Shown: positions 53,833 through 62,444, numbered from the stretch's first letter. The stretch: 64,000 nucleotides of DNA from Brachybacterium avium (GCF_002216795.1 NZ_CP022316.1:1860001-1924000); one strand, 5' to 3'. Numbers and translations are program-made. The notes: generated by a model from the letters alone, not told the origin.

Positions 53833-55197
53833 ATGCGACGACGGAATTTCCTCGGGACCACCGCTGCGCTCAGCGGGCTCGGGCTCCTGGCGGCCTGCGC
53901 CCCCGGCTCCGACAGCGGCAGCAGCGGCGACCCCGCCCCCGCCCCCGCGGCCGACGAGGTGGACACCGATATCGCGGCCCTCGGCGACATCACCCTGGTG
54001 GTGTGGGACCAGGAGGTGCGCGGTGCGCAGAACGACGCGATCGAGGCCCTGCTGGGCGCGTTCAAGGAGAAGTACCCCAACGTCACCGTCGAGCGGAACT
54101 CGCAGTCCTTCGACGACCTCCAGCAGCAGACGGGCCTGGCCCTGTCCGGCAACGACGTGCCTGACGTGCTGCAGGTCAACAACGCCCGCGGCGACATGGG
54201 CACCTTCGTGGCCGACGGCCTGCTGACCGACCTCAGCGGCTACGCCGAGGCCTACGGCTGGACGGACCGCTTCGCCCCCAGCGTGCTGAGCAAGATGAGC
54301 TACTCCGAGGATGGCGTCACCTTCGGCGAGGGCAACCTCTACGGCGTCGCCCAGACCGGCGAGGTCTGCGGCATCTACTACTCCCAGAAGAAGCTGGACG
54401 CGCTTGGGCTGGAGAAGCCGACCAGCTGGGACGAGGTCTTCTCGCTCGTCGAGGCCGCCGCCGAGGCCGATGAGCTGCCGATCATGCTCGGCAACCTCGA
54501 CCAGTGGCCGGCGCTGCATGTGTTCGGCCCGCTGCAGGCCAACTTCGTGGACGCTGAGACCATCGTGACCCTCGGTATGGGCAACGCCGGCGCGGACTGG
54601 ACCAGCGAGGACAACCTCGCCGCCCTCACCCAGCTCGCCGACTGGGGCAGCAGCGGGGCGCTCGGCGACTCCCCGAACGGGCTGGCCTACGACGACGCCT
54701 GGCCGCTGTACACCGAGGGCAAGGGCGTGCTGCTGATCGGCGGCTCCTGGCTGGGCCCCGACATGGAGGCCGTGATGGGCGAGGACCTGCGGTTCATGGC
54801 CCCGCCGCCCGGGGCCGACGGGACGGTCGCCACCACCGGCGGCACCGGCATCCCGTTCTCCATCCCCGCCGCGGCGGCGAACCCGGCCGCGGCCGCTGCC
54901 TTCATCGACTTCATCACCAGCGACGACGCGATGGCGATGATCGCCGAGAACGGCGGCATGCCGGTGAACCGCACCGCCGAGCTGGCCCCGGACTCCGGCG
55001 TCAACAAGGACATCTACGAGGCGTTCGACGAGGTCTCCACCGAGGGCACGCTGCTGCCCTACCTCGACTACGCGACCCCGTCGTTCGCCGATACCGCAGG
55101 CGCCACCCTGCAGGAGCTCATCGGCGGCCAGACCGACCCGGCCGGCGCGGCCGAGGCCCTGCAGGAGGACTACGGCGCGTTCACCGAGGGATCCTGA
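53833..55197 (+). CDS. ABC sugar transporter substrate-binding lipoprotein
   Basis: A 454-residue family-1 extracellular solute-binding protein. The signal MRRRNFLGTT…GLGLLAAC joins a twin-arginine-like start to a lipobox Cys (about residue 22), so it is probably a Tat-exported lipoprotein anchored outside the membrane. The mature part opens LGDITLVVWDQEVRG and shows YGVAQTGEVCGIYYSQKKLD, and GKGVLLIGGSWLGPDM and GTGIPFSIPAAAANPAAA. An AGGAGG site precedes ATG 53833. Two permeases and a PfkB kinase follow. The ATPase subunit is absent and is probably shared (MsiK-type). Confidence 0.92.
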   Translation: MRRRNFLGTTAALSGLGLLAACAPGSDSGSSGDPAPAPAADEVDTDIAALGDITLVVWDQEVRGAQNDAIEALLGAFKEKYPNVTVERNSQSFDDLQQQTGLALSGNDVPDVLQVNNARGDMGTFVADGLLTDLSGYAEAYGWTDRFAPSVLSKMSYSEDGVTFGEGNLYGVAQTGEVCGIYYSQKKLDALGLEKPTSWDEVFSLVEAAAEADELPIMLGNLDQWPALHVFGPLQANFVDAETIVTLGMGNAGADWTSEDNLAALTQLADWGSSGALGDSPNGLAYDDAWPLYTEGKGVLLIGGSWLGPDMEAVMGEDLRFMAPPPGADGTVATTGGTGIPFSIPAAAANPAAAAAFIDFITSDDAMAMIAENGGMPVNRTAELAPDSGVNKDIYEAFDEVSTEGTLLPYLDYATPSFADTAGATLQELIGGQTDPAGAAEALQEDYGAFTEGS

Positions 55198-55201
55198 CCC
55201 G

Positions 55202-56212
55202 ATGGCGTCCGGATCCACCGGCGGGCCACCGGGCGTGACCGGCCGGCGACCGGCCGGCGGGCCCCTCGGCAAGCCTTCCACCGGCGGTCCGCGCGAGGCG
55301 GCCGCCGGCGGCGCGTCGGCCCGTGCCCGCCGCGGCCGGCCCTCGGCGGTCGCGCGCAGCCCGCTGACCCCGTACCTGTTCATCCTCCCGGCGTTCCTGG
55401 TCTACGGCGCGTTCGCGCTGTACCCGCTGGGCCGGGCCGCGCAGTTCTCCCTCTTCGAGTGGAAGGGCTTCGGCCCCTCCACCTTCGTGGGGCTGGGCAA
55501 CTACCTGGACCTGGCCGGGGATGCTGATTTTCTTCGTGCGATCGGCAACGCCCTGGTGCTGATCGTCTTCTACTCGGTGATCCCGCTGGCGGTCGGGCTG
55601 GTGCTGGCGGCGATCCTGCGGCGCGGGCAGGTGCGGGGGATGGGCTTCTTCCGCACGGTGATCTTCCTGCCGCAGGTGATCGCGCTGGTCGTGGTGGCGG
55701 TGGCGTGGCGGCAGATCTACTCGCCGTACGGGCTGCTGAACGATGTGCTGCGAGCGGTGGGCCTGGACGCGCTCGCGCGGGGCTGGCTCGGGGACCCGGG
55801 CACGGCGCTGGCGGCGGTGGGATTCATCGGCACCTGGGTGCAGATGGGGCTGGTGATGCTGCTGATGCTGTCGGGCATGAGCCGTATCCCGGCGGAGCTG
55901 TTCGAGGCGGCCCGTCTCGACGGAGCCGGGGCGGTCAGGGAGTTCTTCGCCCTCACCCTTCCCGCCGTGCGCGGCGAGATCACGGTCGCACTGGTGCTGA
56001 CGATCATCGCGGCGCTGAAGACCTTCGACCTGGTCTACATGACCACCTCCGGTGGGCCCGGCAACACCACCACCGTGCCCAGCTTCGAGGTGTACTTCCG
56101 TGCCTTCGAGCTGCGCACCGTCGGCTCCGCCTCCGCAGTCGCGATCGTGCTGACGGCCCTGATCTTCGTGATCAACGTGGGCGTCACTCGGATCGGGGAG
56201 CGTGAGTCATGA
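55202..56212 (+). CDS. ABC sugar permease, MalF/UgpA type
   Basis: A 336-residue permease. A Gly/Pro/Arg-rich cytoplasmic leader (about 1-50) is followed by six hydrophobic helices beginning PYLFILPAFLVYGAFALYPL. The EAA loop that docks the ATPase is ELFEAARLDGAGAVREFFAL. It forms the import channel with the next protein for the sugar bound by the upstream lipoprotein. Only 4 bp separate it from the lipoprotein gene, and its end overlaps the next start. Confidence 0.93.
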   Translation: MASGSTGGPPGVTGRRPAGGPLGKPSTGGPREAAAGGASARARRGRPSAVARSPLTPYLFILPAFLVYGAFALYPLGRAAQFSLFEWKGFGPSTFVGLGNYLDLAGDADFLRAIGNALVLIVFYSVIPLAVGLVLAAILRRGQVRGMGFFRTVIFLPQVIALVVVAVAWRQIYSPYGLLNDVLRAVGLDALARGWLGDPGTALAAVGFIGTWVQMGLVMLLMLSGMSRIPAELFEAARLDGAGAVREFFALTLPAVRGEITVALVLTIIAALKTFDLVYMTTSGGPGNTTTVPSFEVYFRAFELRTVGSASAVAIVLTALIFVINVGVTRIGERES

Positions 56213-57012
56213 GGGTATCCCGCGCCGAGACGTCGCTGAACTACGTGATCCTGCTGGGCTTCGCCGCCTTCGCGCTGATCCCGGTGCTCACCATCGTGCT
56301 CACCTCCGTCTCCGCGCCGCTGGGTCAGAGCGGGGGCCTGCACCTGGAGAACTTCGCCCGCGCCTGGACGATCGGCGGCTTCGGGAGGTCGCTGGGGAAC
56401 TCGGTGGTGGTCGCCGCGATCGTGGTGGGCCTGGCGACCGTGCTCGCGATCCTGGCCGGCTACGCCTTCGGCACCATGCGCTTCCGCGGCTCGACGGTGC
56501 TGTTCTACCTGTTCCTGCTGGGGCTGATGATCCCCAGCGAGGCGACGATCATCCCGCTGTTCTTCGACCTGCGTTCCCTGGGCCTGACCGATACCTTTGT
56601 CGCGATCGCGATGCCGCAGGTGGCGCAGTCGATCGCCTTCGGCACCTTCTGGCTGCGGGCCCAGTTCCGGGCCCTGCCCAGCAGTCTCATCGAGGCCGCC
56701 GCGCTCGACGGCGCCGGCCCGCTGCAGGCCCTGGTGCGGGTGCTGGTGCCCGCCTCCCGGCCCGCGATCGTGACCATGCTGGTGCTGGTGTTCATGTGGA
56801 CCTGGAACGAGTTCCTCATCGCGCTGATCATGGCGCCGGGTGGGAAGCTGCGCACCGCCCCGCTGGGGCTGGCGAACTTCCAGGGCCAGTACACCTCCGA
56901 GACCGCGCTGCTGGCCGCCGGCGCGGTGATCGTGGCCCTGCCCACCGTGATCCTGTTCCTGTTCCTGCAGCGTCATTTCATCCGCGGAATGCTCGAAGGA
57001 GTCGCCAAGTGA
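56209..57012 (+). CDS. ABC sugar permease, MalG/UgpE type
   Basis: A 267-residue permease with six membrane helices, opening YVILLGFAAFALIPVLTIVL. The EAA loop is SSLIEAAALDGAGPLQALVR. LANFQGQYTSETALLAAGAV is a typical late segment. It pairs with the MalF-like protein to form the channel. ATG 56209 overlaps the previous stop by 4 bp, and the next gene begins in its own stop (GTGATG at 57009-57014). Confidence 0.93.
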   Translation: MRVSRAETSLNYVILLGFAAFALIPVLTIVLTSVSAPLGQSGGLHLENFARAWTIGGFGRSLGNSVVVAAIVVGLATVLAILAGYAFGTMRFRGSTVLFYLFLLGLMIPSEATIIPLFFDLRSLGLTDTFVAIAMPQVAQSIAFGTFWLRAQFRALPSSLIEAAALDGAGPLQALVRVLVPASRPAIVTMLVLVFMWTWNEFLIALIMAPGGKLRTAPLGLANFQGQYTSETALLAAGAVIVALPTVILFLFLQRHFIRGMLEGVAK

Positions 57013-58193
57013 TGTTCCCCCTGCCCACTGATCCCGCCCGTCCTGAGGACTCCGGCACACCCGCCGGCGCGTCGACCCCCGCGCCGCCCGGCGCGGCCGA
57101 GTGCCAGGACTGGGACCCGCTGGCCGCCCAGCGCACCGCGACGGACCCACCGCTGGACGTGCTGCTGTCCGGCACGGTGTTCTTCGACATCGTCTTCACC
57201 GGCATGGAACGGCTCCCGCAGCCCGGTGAGGAGATGTGGTCCAAGGGCATGGGCTCCAGCCCCGGCGGGATCGCGAACCTCGCCACCGCCGCTGCCCGAC
57301 TGGGGCTGCGCACCGGCCTGGTCGCCGGGTTCGGGGACGACGCCTATGCCGACTGGATGTGGCACACCATGGCGCAGGAGGAGGGCATCGACCTCTCTGC
57401 CTCGCGCCGCTTCGACGACTTCCACTCGGCGCTGACCGTCTCGATCGCCGCCGAGGGGGATCGGGCGATGGCCACCCACGGCCATGAGCTGCCCGAGCCG
57501 CTGTCCACCCTGATCGCTGCGGCGCCCGCCGCCCGGGCCGCCGTGGTGGACCTGGCGGGGGAGACGTCCTGGTGGGCGCAGCTCGCCCAGCGCGGCTCGC
57601 TGATCTTCGCCGACATCGGCTTCGACGAGACCGGCCGCTGGGACCCCGCCGACCTCGCCCCGCTCGCCCACTGCCACGCCTTCACCCCCAACGCGCTCGA
57701 GGCGATGGCCTACACCCGCACGGACAGCCCCGACAAGGCGGTGCGCGCGCTCGCCGAGATGGTGCCGCTGGCGGTGGTGACCGACGGCGCCCACGGCTCC
57801 TACGCGATCGACTCGACCACGGGGGAGGAGGCGTACTGCCCCGCCGTCCCGGTCACCGCGATCGACACCACCGGCGCCGGGGACGTGTTCGCCGCGGCGA
57901 TGGTGCTGGGCACCCTCGCTTCCTGGCCGCTCGAGGAGCGGCTGCGCTTCGCCTCCCTGTGCTCGGCGCTGGCCGTCCAGCAATTCGGCGGCTCCCTCGC
58001 CGCCCCCGGCTGGGGCGACATCACCGACTGGTGGCGCTGCATGAGCGAGGCCGCCGAGGGCGGTGACCTGCGCGCCGCCTACACCCGCAGCGGGTACCGG
58101 TTCCTGGACGCCCTCGTCCCCGACCATCCCGTCCAGGGCCGCCGCCGCGCCCAGGGGACCTTCGCGCTGCGCTCCGACGCCGGGGTGCACTGA
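57012..58193 (+). CDS. PfkB-family carbohydrate kinase
   Basis: A 393-residue ribokinase-fold kinase. An Ala/Pro-rich leader (about 1-40) precedes LLSGTVFFDIVFTGMERLPQ. Substrate residues lie in GSSPGGIANLATAAARLGLR, and the ATP/anion-hole motif is IDTTGAGDVFAAAMVLG with the catalytic Asp. The last gene of the ABC operon, it would phosphorylate the imported sugar. Paired with a divergent GH4 phosphoglycosidase, it suggests import, phosphorylation inside the cell, and then hydrolysis. The substrate is unknown. Confidence 0.9.
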   Translation: MFPLPTDPARPEDSGTPAGASTPAPPGAAECQDWDPLAAQRTATDPPLDVLLSGTVFFDIVFTGMERLPQPGEEMWSKGMGSSPGGIANLATAAARLGLRTGLVAGFGDDAYADWMWHTMAQEEGIDLSASRRFDDFHSALTVSIAAEGDRAMATHGHELPEPLSTLIAAAPAARAAVVDLAGETSWWAQLAQRGSLIFADIGFDETGRWDPADLAPLAHCHAFTPNALEAMAYTRTDSPDKAVRALAEMVPLAVVTDGAHGSYAIDSTTGEEAYCPAVPVTAIDTTGAGDVFAAAMVLGTLASWPLEERLRFASLCSALAVQQFGGSLAAPGWGDITDWWRCMSEAAEGGDLRAAYTRSGYRFLDALVPDHPVQGRRRAQGTFALRSDAGVH

Positions 58194-58221
58194 GCGGGCC
58201 GACGTCCGGCCGGGCTCGGGC

Positions 58222-58246
58222 GGGAGGGCGGCCTCGCATCCCTCCC
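58222..58246. terminator. Candidate bidirectional terminator
   Basis: GGGAGGG (58222-58228) and CCCTCCC (58240-58246) flank an 11-nt loop in the 72-bp gap between the convergent PfkB kinase and BPL_N lipoprotein genes. There is no U-tract. Confidence 0.5.
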
Positions 58247-58265
58247 CGTCCGCTCCGCCGGGAGG

Positions 58266-59030
58266 TCAGCGCAGCAGGTGCTGGATCAGCGGCAGGGCGA
58301 ACTCCCAGTCGTCCCCATCGGGATCGGTGAGCCCGGCGTCGGCGAGCCAGCTCGCATCGGCCTCGGGATGCGGGCCGACGAGGGCCGCACGCCCGGCGCC
58401 GAGCTCGTAGAGCGCCGCGGCGAGATCGCCGTTCTCATAGCGGGCATACGACTCCGCACCCGCTTCCGGGAGCCGGGCCCCCTCCTGGAAGTACGTCCAG
58501 CGCACCGTGTCCTGCCAGGTCACCTCGACCAGGTGGTCCGCGCTGTCCGTCACCGGGAAGCCCGCGGCGCCCACCTCGCCCTCCACGGTGTCCTCCAGCA
58601 GGCCGAAGCCCTCGGGCCCGGCGAGATACGCACCCATGCACATGCCCAGGTAGCGGCCGCCGTCGCGGACGAACTGCCCGAGGGCGGAGGCGAACCCGTC
58701 CGGCATCTCCGCCGCGGCCGCGGCCACGTCGTCCCCGCCGCCGGGCTGTGCGAACAGGTCCGCGCCCCGCAGGGACTCGGCCGTGAGCGGCAGCTCCTCC
58801 TCGGGGCCGATGTACATGATGTCCATGCCCAGCGGGGCGGCGCCCAGCCGCTCGGCGAGGGTCTCCGCACATCCCGGGCAGCCGGCAGGGCCCCGGTACA
58901 CCAGCGCCCGGGGGACGGATCGCTCGGCTCCCGGCGAGGAGCAGGCGGCGGCGAGGGCGAGCGGCGCGAGCAGCGCCGCCGTGAGGACGGCGCGCCGCCC
59001 GCGCGGGGACGTCGAGCGGTGGCGGTCCAT
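58266..59030 (-). CDS. Exported BPL_N-domain protein (glutamine-amidotransferase-like)
   Basis: A 254-residue protein with a twin-arginine-like signal (RGRRAVLTAALLAPLALAAAC), probably a lipoprotein with Cys near residue 30. The mature part matches the N-terminal domain of biotin-protein-ligase-like proteins (BPL_N), a class I amidotransferase-like fold. LFAQPGGGDDVAAAAAEM and the nucleophile-elbow Cys in GRYLGMCMGAYLAGPEGF are conserved. Exported stand-alone BPL_N proteins have no known function. Two more Cys (GPAGCPGCAE) sit near the N-terminus and could bind metal or form a disulphide. Confidence 0.72.
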   Translation of the reverse strand: MDRHRSTSPRGRRAVLTAALLAPLALAAACSSPGAERSVPRALVYRGPAGCPGCAETLAERLGAAPLGMDIMYIGPEEELPLTAESLRGADLFAQPGGGDDVAAAAAEMPDGFASALGQFVRDGGRYLGMCMGAYLAGPEGFGLLEDTVEGEVGAAGFPVTDSADHLVEVTWQDTVRWTYFQEGARLPEAGAESYARYENGDLAAALYELGAGRAALVGPHPEADASWLADAGLTDPDGDDWEFALPLIQHLLR

Positions 59031-59066
59031 GGCCCCAGGCTAGGGCCGTCGGCCGGGAGTGAAGGG

Positions 59067-59094
59067 TTGACATCTCGTCGCGAGGTCTTAAAGT
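59067..59094 (+). promoter_or_regulatory. Promoter of the marR-MFS operon (leaderless)
   Basis: TTGACA (59067-59072) is followed by 16 bp and TAAAGT (59089-59094). The marR ATG starts 7 nt after the -10, at the expected transcription start, with no ribosome site, so the mRNA should be leaderless. AAGTACTT (59091-59098), a perfect 8-bp palindrome, overlaps the -10 and could be part of the MarR operator. Confidence 0.75.
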
Positions 59095-59100
59095 ACTTGC

Positions 59101-59592
59101 ATGCCACAAACAACTATCGATCGTGAGGACCCCGGCGATGCCGGCGCCATCCTGCGCGAGCTCGTCACCACCCTGCGGGTCTTCCGTTACGCCGGGCAGC
59201 AGTCCGGGCAGCGCACCGCCTGGAGCACCGCCAGCGGCGTGCTCCAGTTCCTGGACCACCGGGATGCGCGCCTGAGCGAACTCGCCCGGGAGGTCTCGGC
59301 CTCCGTGTCCGTCACCTCCCGCGCGGTCGACGCCCTCGAGCAGGACGGGCACGTCGAGCGCCGCGTCGATGCGTCCGACGGCAGGGCCTGCGTCGTCAGC
59401 CTCACCCCGCGCGGACGCACCCATCTGCACGAGACCCAGCGAGAGATCGCCGCTGAATTCACCGATGTCTTGCACGACTGGTCGCCGCAGGAGATCCACG
59501 ACGCCCTCGAGGTCCTGCAGAAGCTGAACCTCCGCCTCGCCGATTTCACCTCCCGCCTGCACGGCGGGCAGGGAAAGGACCTCACCCGATGA
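59101..59592 (+). CDS. MarR-family regulator
   Basis: A 163-residue winged-helix regulator. The DNA-binding part is RLSELAREVSASVSVTSRAVDALEQDGHVER with the wing VDASDGRACVVSLTPRG, and helices at both ends form the dimer. It overlaps by 4 bp an MFS drug exporter, the usual arrangement in which MarR represses the pump until a compound binds. The start at 59101 is set by the promoter, which places transcription at or just before the ATG. Confidence 0.92.
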   Translation: MPQTTIDREDPGDAGAILRELVTTLRVFRYAGQQSGQRTAWSTASGVLQFLDHRDARLSELAREVSASVSVTSRAVDALEQDGHVERRVDASDGRACVVSLTPRGRTHLHETQREIAAEFTDVLHDWSPQEIHDALEVLQKLNLRLADFTSRLHGGQGKDLTR

Positions 59593-61292
59593 CCGATACC
59601 CTCTCGACCCCGACGAAGTCCCTCCAGCACCGCGAGGTGCTGCAGGTGATGACCGGCCTGCTGGCCGCGCTGTTCACCGCGCTGCTCTCGAACACGATCG
59701 TCTCCACCGCGCTGCCCACGATCATGGCGGACCTGAACGGGACCCAGCGGCAGTACACCTGGGTGATCACCGCCAGCCTGCTGATGATGACGATCAGCAC
59801 CCCGATCTGGGGCAAGCTCTCCGACCTGTTCGACAAGAAGCGCCTGGTGCAGCTCGCGATCGTGCTGTTCGTCGCCGGCTCGCTGATCGCCGGATTCGCC
59901 ACCTCGATCCCGATGATGATGGCCGCACGCGTCGTCCAGGGCATCGCCATGGGCGGCCTGATGGCGCTCGTGCAGTCGATCATGGGCGCGATCATCTCCC
60001 CCCGCGAGCGCGGCCGGTACGCCGGCTTCATGGGCGGGGTCATGGGGATCGCGACCGTCTCCGGCCCGCTGCTCGGCGGCGTCATCACCGATGGGCTGGG
60101 CTGGCGGTGGACCTACTTCGTCTGCGTCCCCCTGGCGGTGGCCTCCCTCGTGCTCATCCAGCTGAAGCTGCGGATCCCGCCGCAGCCGGCCCGGCGCGTG
60201 AGCATCGACTACGCCGGCGGCATCTTGATCGCGCTGACCGCCGCGCTGCCGATGCTGTGGGTCACATTCGCCGGCAGCAGCTACGACTGGATCTCCTGGG
60301 AGTCGGCCGCCTTCGTCGGCGGCTTCCTCCTCACGGCGACCCTCGGCGTCATCGTCGAGCTGCGCGCCCCCGAGCCGATCGTGCCGATCCGGCTGCTGCG
60401 CAACAACACCGCGGCCCTGATGATCGTCGCGAGCATCGCCGTGGGCGTGGCGATGTTCGGACCGGCCGTGTTCCTGACCCAGTACTTCCAGCTCGGCAAG
60501 GGGCATACCCCGACCGAGGCCGGGCTGCTCATCCTGCCCATGATCATCGTCCAGACGTTCTCCTCCGCCATCGGCGGGATGATCGTCAGCCGCACCGGGC
60601 GGTGGAAGCCGATCATGCTGCTGGGCAGCGTGCTCATGGTCCTCGGCCTCTCCGGGCTGGGGGCGGTCGACCACACCACGGGGTACCTCTGGGTGGCGAT
60701 CTCGATGGCGCTGACCGGCGCGGGCGTCGGTGCACTCATCCAGAACATCGTCCTGGCCGTGCAGAACACGGTAGACGTCACGGACGTCGGCGCATCCTCG
60801 GCCACCATCGCGTTCTTCCGTTCCCTGGGCGGCGCGATCGGCGTCTCCGCCCTCGGCGCGATCCTCACGAATCGGGTCGCGGCGGGAGTCCAGGAGCGGC
60901 TGGCCGAGCAGGGCATCACCGGCGCAGACGTCGGCGGGCAGGGCTCGGACACGCAGCTGGACCTGTCGGATCTGCCCGGCCCCGTGCAGGATCTGGTCCA
61001 CGATGCCTACGCGGACGGCTTCGGGCACATCTTCCTGATCGCCGCGATCATCTCGCTCATCACCCTCGTCGCAGTGCTGATCGTGCGGGAGACGACCCTG
61101 CGCACCACCATCGGGCTCGCCCCGAAGGAGACGGACCAGCAGGCTGCGGCCGACGGGCCGACGACCGAGCCGGCCCACGCCGCCGCCGTCCCGGCTGCGG
61201 CCGGGGGCAGCGGCGACGGATCCCGCTCTGTGCAGGGGGAGAGCGCCGCGGAGGCGCGCCACTCCACGGATCGTCCTGCCGGCGGAGCCTGA
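59589..61292 (+). CDS. MFS drug exporter, DHA2 (EmrB/QacA) family
   Basis: A 567-residue membrane protein with about 14 hydrophobic helices, as in DHA2 pumps. Motif A-like GKLSDLFDKKRLVQLAIVLF follows helix 2. The antiporter motif C region is GGVMGIATVSGPLLGGVITD in helix 5. The C-terminal 60 residues are hydrophilic (rich in Ala/Gly/Glu). It exports drugs or other amphiphiles with protons. The ATG overlaps the marR stop, and a long terminator hairpin follows. Confidence 0.93.
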   Translation: MTDTLSTPTKSLQHREVLQVMTGLLAALFTALLSNTIVSTALPTIMADLNGTQRQYTWVITASLLMMTISTPIWGKLSDLFDKKRLVQLAIVLFVAGSLIAGFATSIPMMMAARVVQGIAMGGLMALVQSIMGAIISPRERGRYAGFMGGVMGIATVSGPLLGGVITDGLGWRWTYFVCVPLAVASLVLIQLKLRIPPQPARRVSIDYAGGILIALTAALPMLWVTFAGSSYDWISWESAAFVGGFLLTATLGVIVELRAPEPIVPIRLLRNNTAALMIVASIAVGVAMFGPAVFLTQYFQLGKGHTPTEAGLLILPMIIVQTFSSAIGGMIVSRTGRWKPIMLLGSVLMVLGLSGLGAVDHTTGYLWVAISMALTGAGVGALIQNIVLAVQNTVDVTDVGASSATIAFFRSLGGAIGVSALGAILTNRVAAGVQERLAEQGITGADVGGQGSDTQLDLSDLPGPVQDLVHDAYADGFGHIFLIAAIISLITLVAVLIVRETTLRTTIGLAPKETDQQAAADGPTTEPAHAAAVPAAAGGSGDGSRSVQGESAAEARHSTDRPAGGA

Positions 61293-61302
61293 CGCCACCG
61301 GC

Positions 61303-61350
61303 AGACGCCCCCGGACCCTCGCCATCAGCGGCGAGGGCCCGGGGGCGTCT
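61303..61350. terminator. Long bidirectional terminator between MFS and nrdF
   Basis: AGACGCCCCCGG (61303-61314) pairs with CCGGGGGCGTCT (61339-61350). After one mismatch CCCTCGCC (61316-61323) pairs with GGCGAGGG (61330-61337), leaving a 6-nt loop: a 20-bp stem in the gap of two convergent genes. Confidence 0.9.
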
Positions 61351-61415
61351 GAGGTCTCCTGTGCGGCGCCGGCCGTCGGGCCGGAGATGCGCCGCACAGC
61401 GTTCGGGGGCTGCGC

Positions 61416-62444
61416 TCAGAAGTCCCAGTCCTCGTCGCTGGTCTCCTCTGCGGTGCCGATCACGTATGCGGAGCCGGAACCGCTGAAGAAGTCGTGGTTC
61501 TCATCGGAGCCGGGGGAGAGCGCGGCGAGGATCTCGGGGCTGACCCGAGTCTCCTCGGCCGTGAACCGGGCGGGATAGCCGAGGTTCATCAGGGCCTTGT
61601 TCGCGTTGTAGCGCACGAACGCGGCGACATCATCCATCAGCCCCAGCGGCTCGTACAGCTCGCTGGAGTACTGCAGCTCGAGCTCGTAGAGCTCCTCGAG
61701 CAGGGCGTAGGTGAACTCGCGCATGTTCTCCTGCGTCGCCTGGTCGTGCTGGGCCAGCCCGCGCTGGTACTTAAAGCCGGAGTAGTAGCCGTGCACGGCC
61801 TTGTCGCGCAGGATGAGGCGGACCATGTCCGCGGTGTTGGTGAGGGTGGCCCGGACGGAGAAGTGCAGCGGCAGGTAGAAGCCCGCGTAGAGCAGCAGCG
61901 AGGACAGCAGCGTCGAGGACACCTTGCGCCTCAGCGGATCGTCCCCGTAGTAGTGCTGCAGCACCGTCGTGCACCGCTGCTGCAGCAGGTCGTTCTCCAC
62001 CGCCCAGCGGTAGGCGCTGTCGATCTCCGGGGTGCTGCAGAAGGTGGAGAACACCGAGGAATAGGACCGGGCGTGCACAGACTGCATGAAGGCGATGTTC
62101 GTGTACACCGCCTCCTCGTGCTCGGTGCGCGCGTCCTGGATCTGGCAGACCTCTCCGACGGTCGCCTGGACGGTGTCGAGCATGGTCAGCCCGGTGAAGA
62201 CCCGCATCGTCGCGGTGCGCTGGACGTCGTCGAGCTGCTGCTGCCAGGACTGCAGGTCGTTGGACAGCGGCACCTTCTCCGGCAGCCAGAAGTTCGCAGT
62301 CAGCCGGTTCCAGACCTCGAGGTCCTTCTCATCGCCCACCCGGTTCCAGTTGATCGGACGCAGCCGAGCGGTGGGGTCGTGTCGGTACCCGGGCGGGGTG
62401 ATCGAGTGCTCGAGCAGGGGATGGGGTTCGGTGATGACGGTCAT
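61416..62444 (-). CDS. nrdF: Ribonucleotide reductase beta subunit NrdF, class Ie (metal-free, QSK variant)
   Basis: A 342-residue NrdF. It aligns without gaps through INWNRVGDEKDLEVWNRL, FWLPEKVPLSND, FTGLTMLDTVQ and GSGSAYVIGTAEET…DEDWDF. In class Ib NrdF the metals are held by Asp, four carboxylate/His pairs: E. coli D67, E98, H101, E158, E192, H195. Here D90, H124 and H218 remain, but the three Glu positions are Q121 (AFMQSVHARSYS), S181 (TLLSSLLLYAGF) and K215 (LRDKAVHGYY). Q-S-K is the signature of class Ie enzymes that use a DOPA radical made from the Tyr (Y128) without metal, activated by NrdI. ATG 62444 has GAAGGAA; the frame is open to 62561. nrdI lies upstream; nrdE is absent nearby. 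Confidence 0.94.
   Translation of the reverse strand: MTVITEPHPLLEHSITPPGYRHDPTARLRPINWNRVGDEKDLEVWNRLTANFWLPEKVPLSNDLQSWQQQLDDVQRTATMRVFTGLTMLDTVQATVGEVCQIQDARTEHEEAVYTNIAFMQSVHARSYSSVFSTFCSTPEIDSAYRWAVENDLLQQRCTTVLQHYYGDDPLRRKVSSTLLSSLLLYAGFYLPLHFSVRATLTNTADMVRLILRDKAVHGYYSGFKYQRGLAQHDQATQENMREFTYALLEELYELELQYSSELYEPLGLMDDVAAFVRYNANKALMNLGYPARFTAEETRVSPEILAALSPGSDENHDFFSGSGSAYVIGTAEETSDEDWDF

Noticed and set aside
61416..62444. Calling NrdF an ordinary Mn-dependent class Ib beta subunit
   Set aside because: Overall similarity fits class Ib, but three metal-ligand Glu are Gln, Ser and Lys, so it cannot hold the usual two-metal centre.
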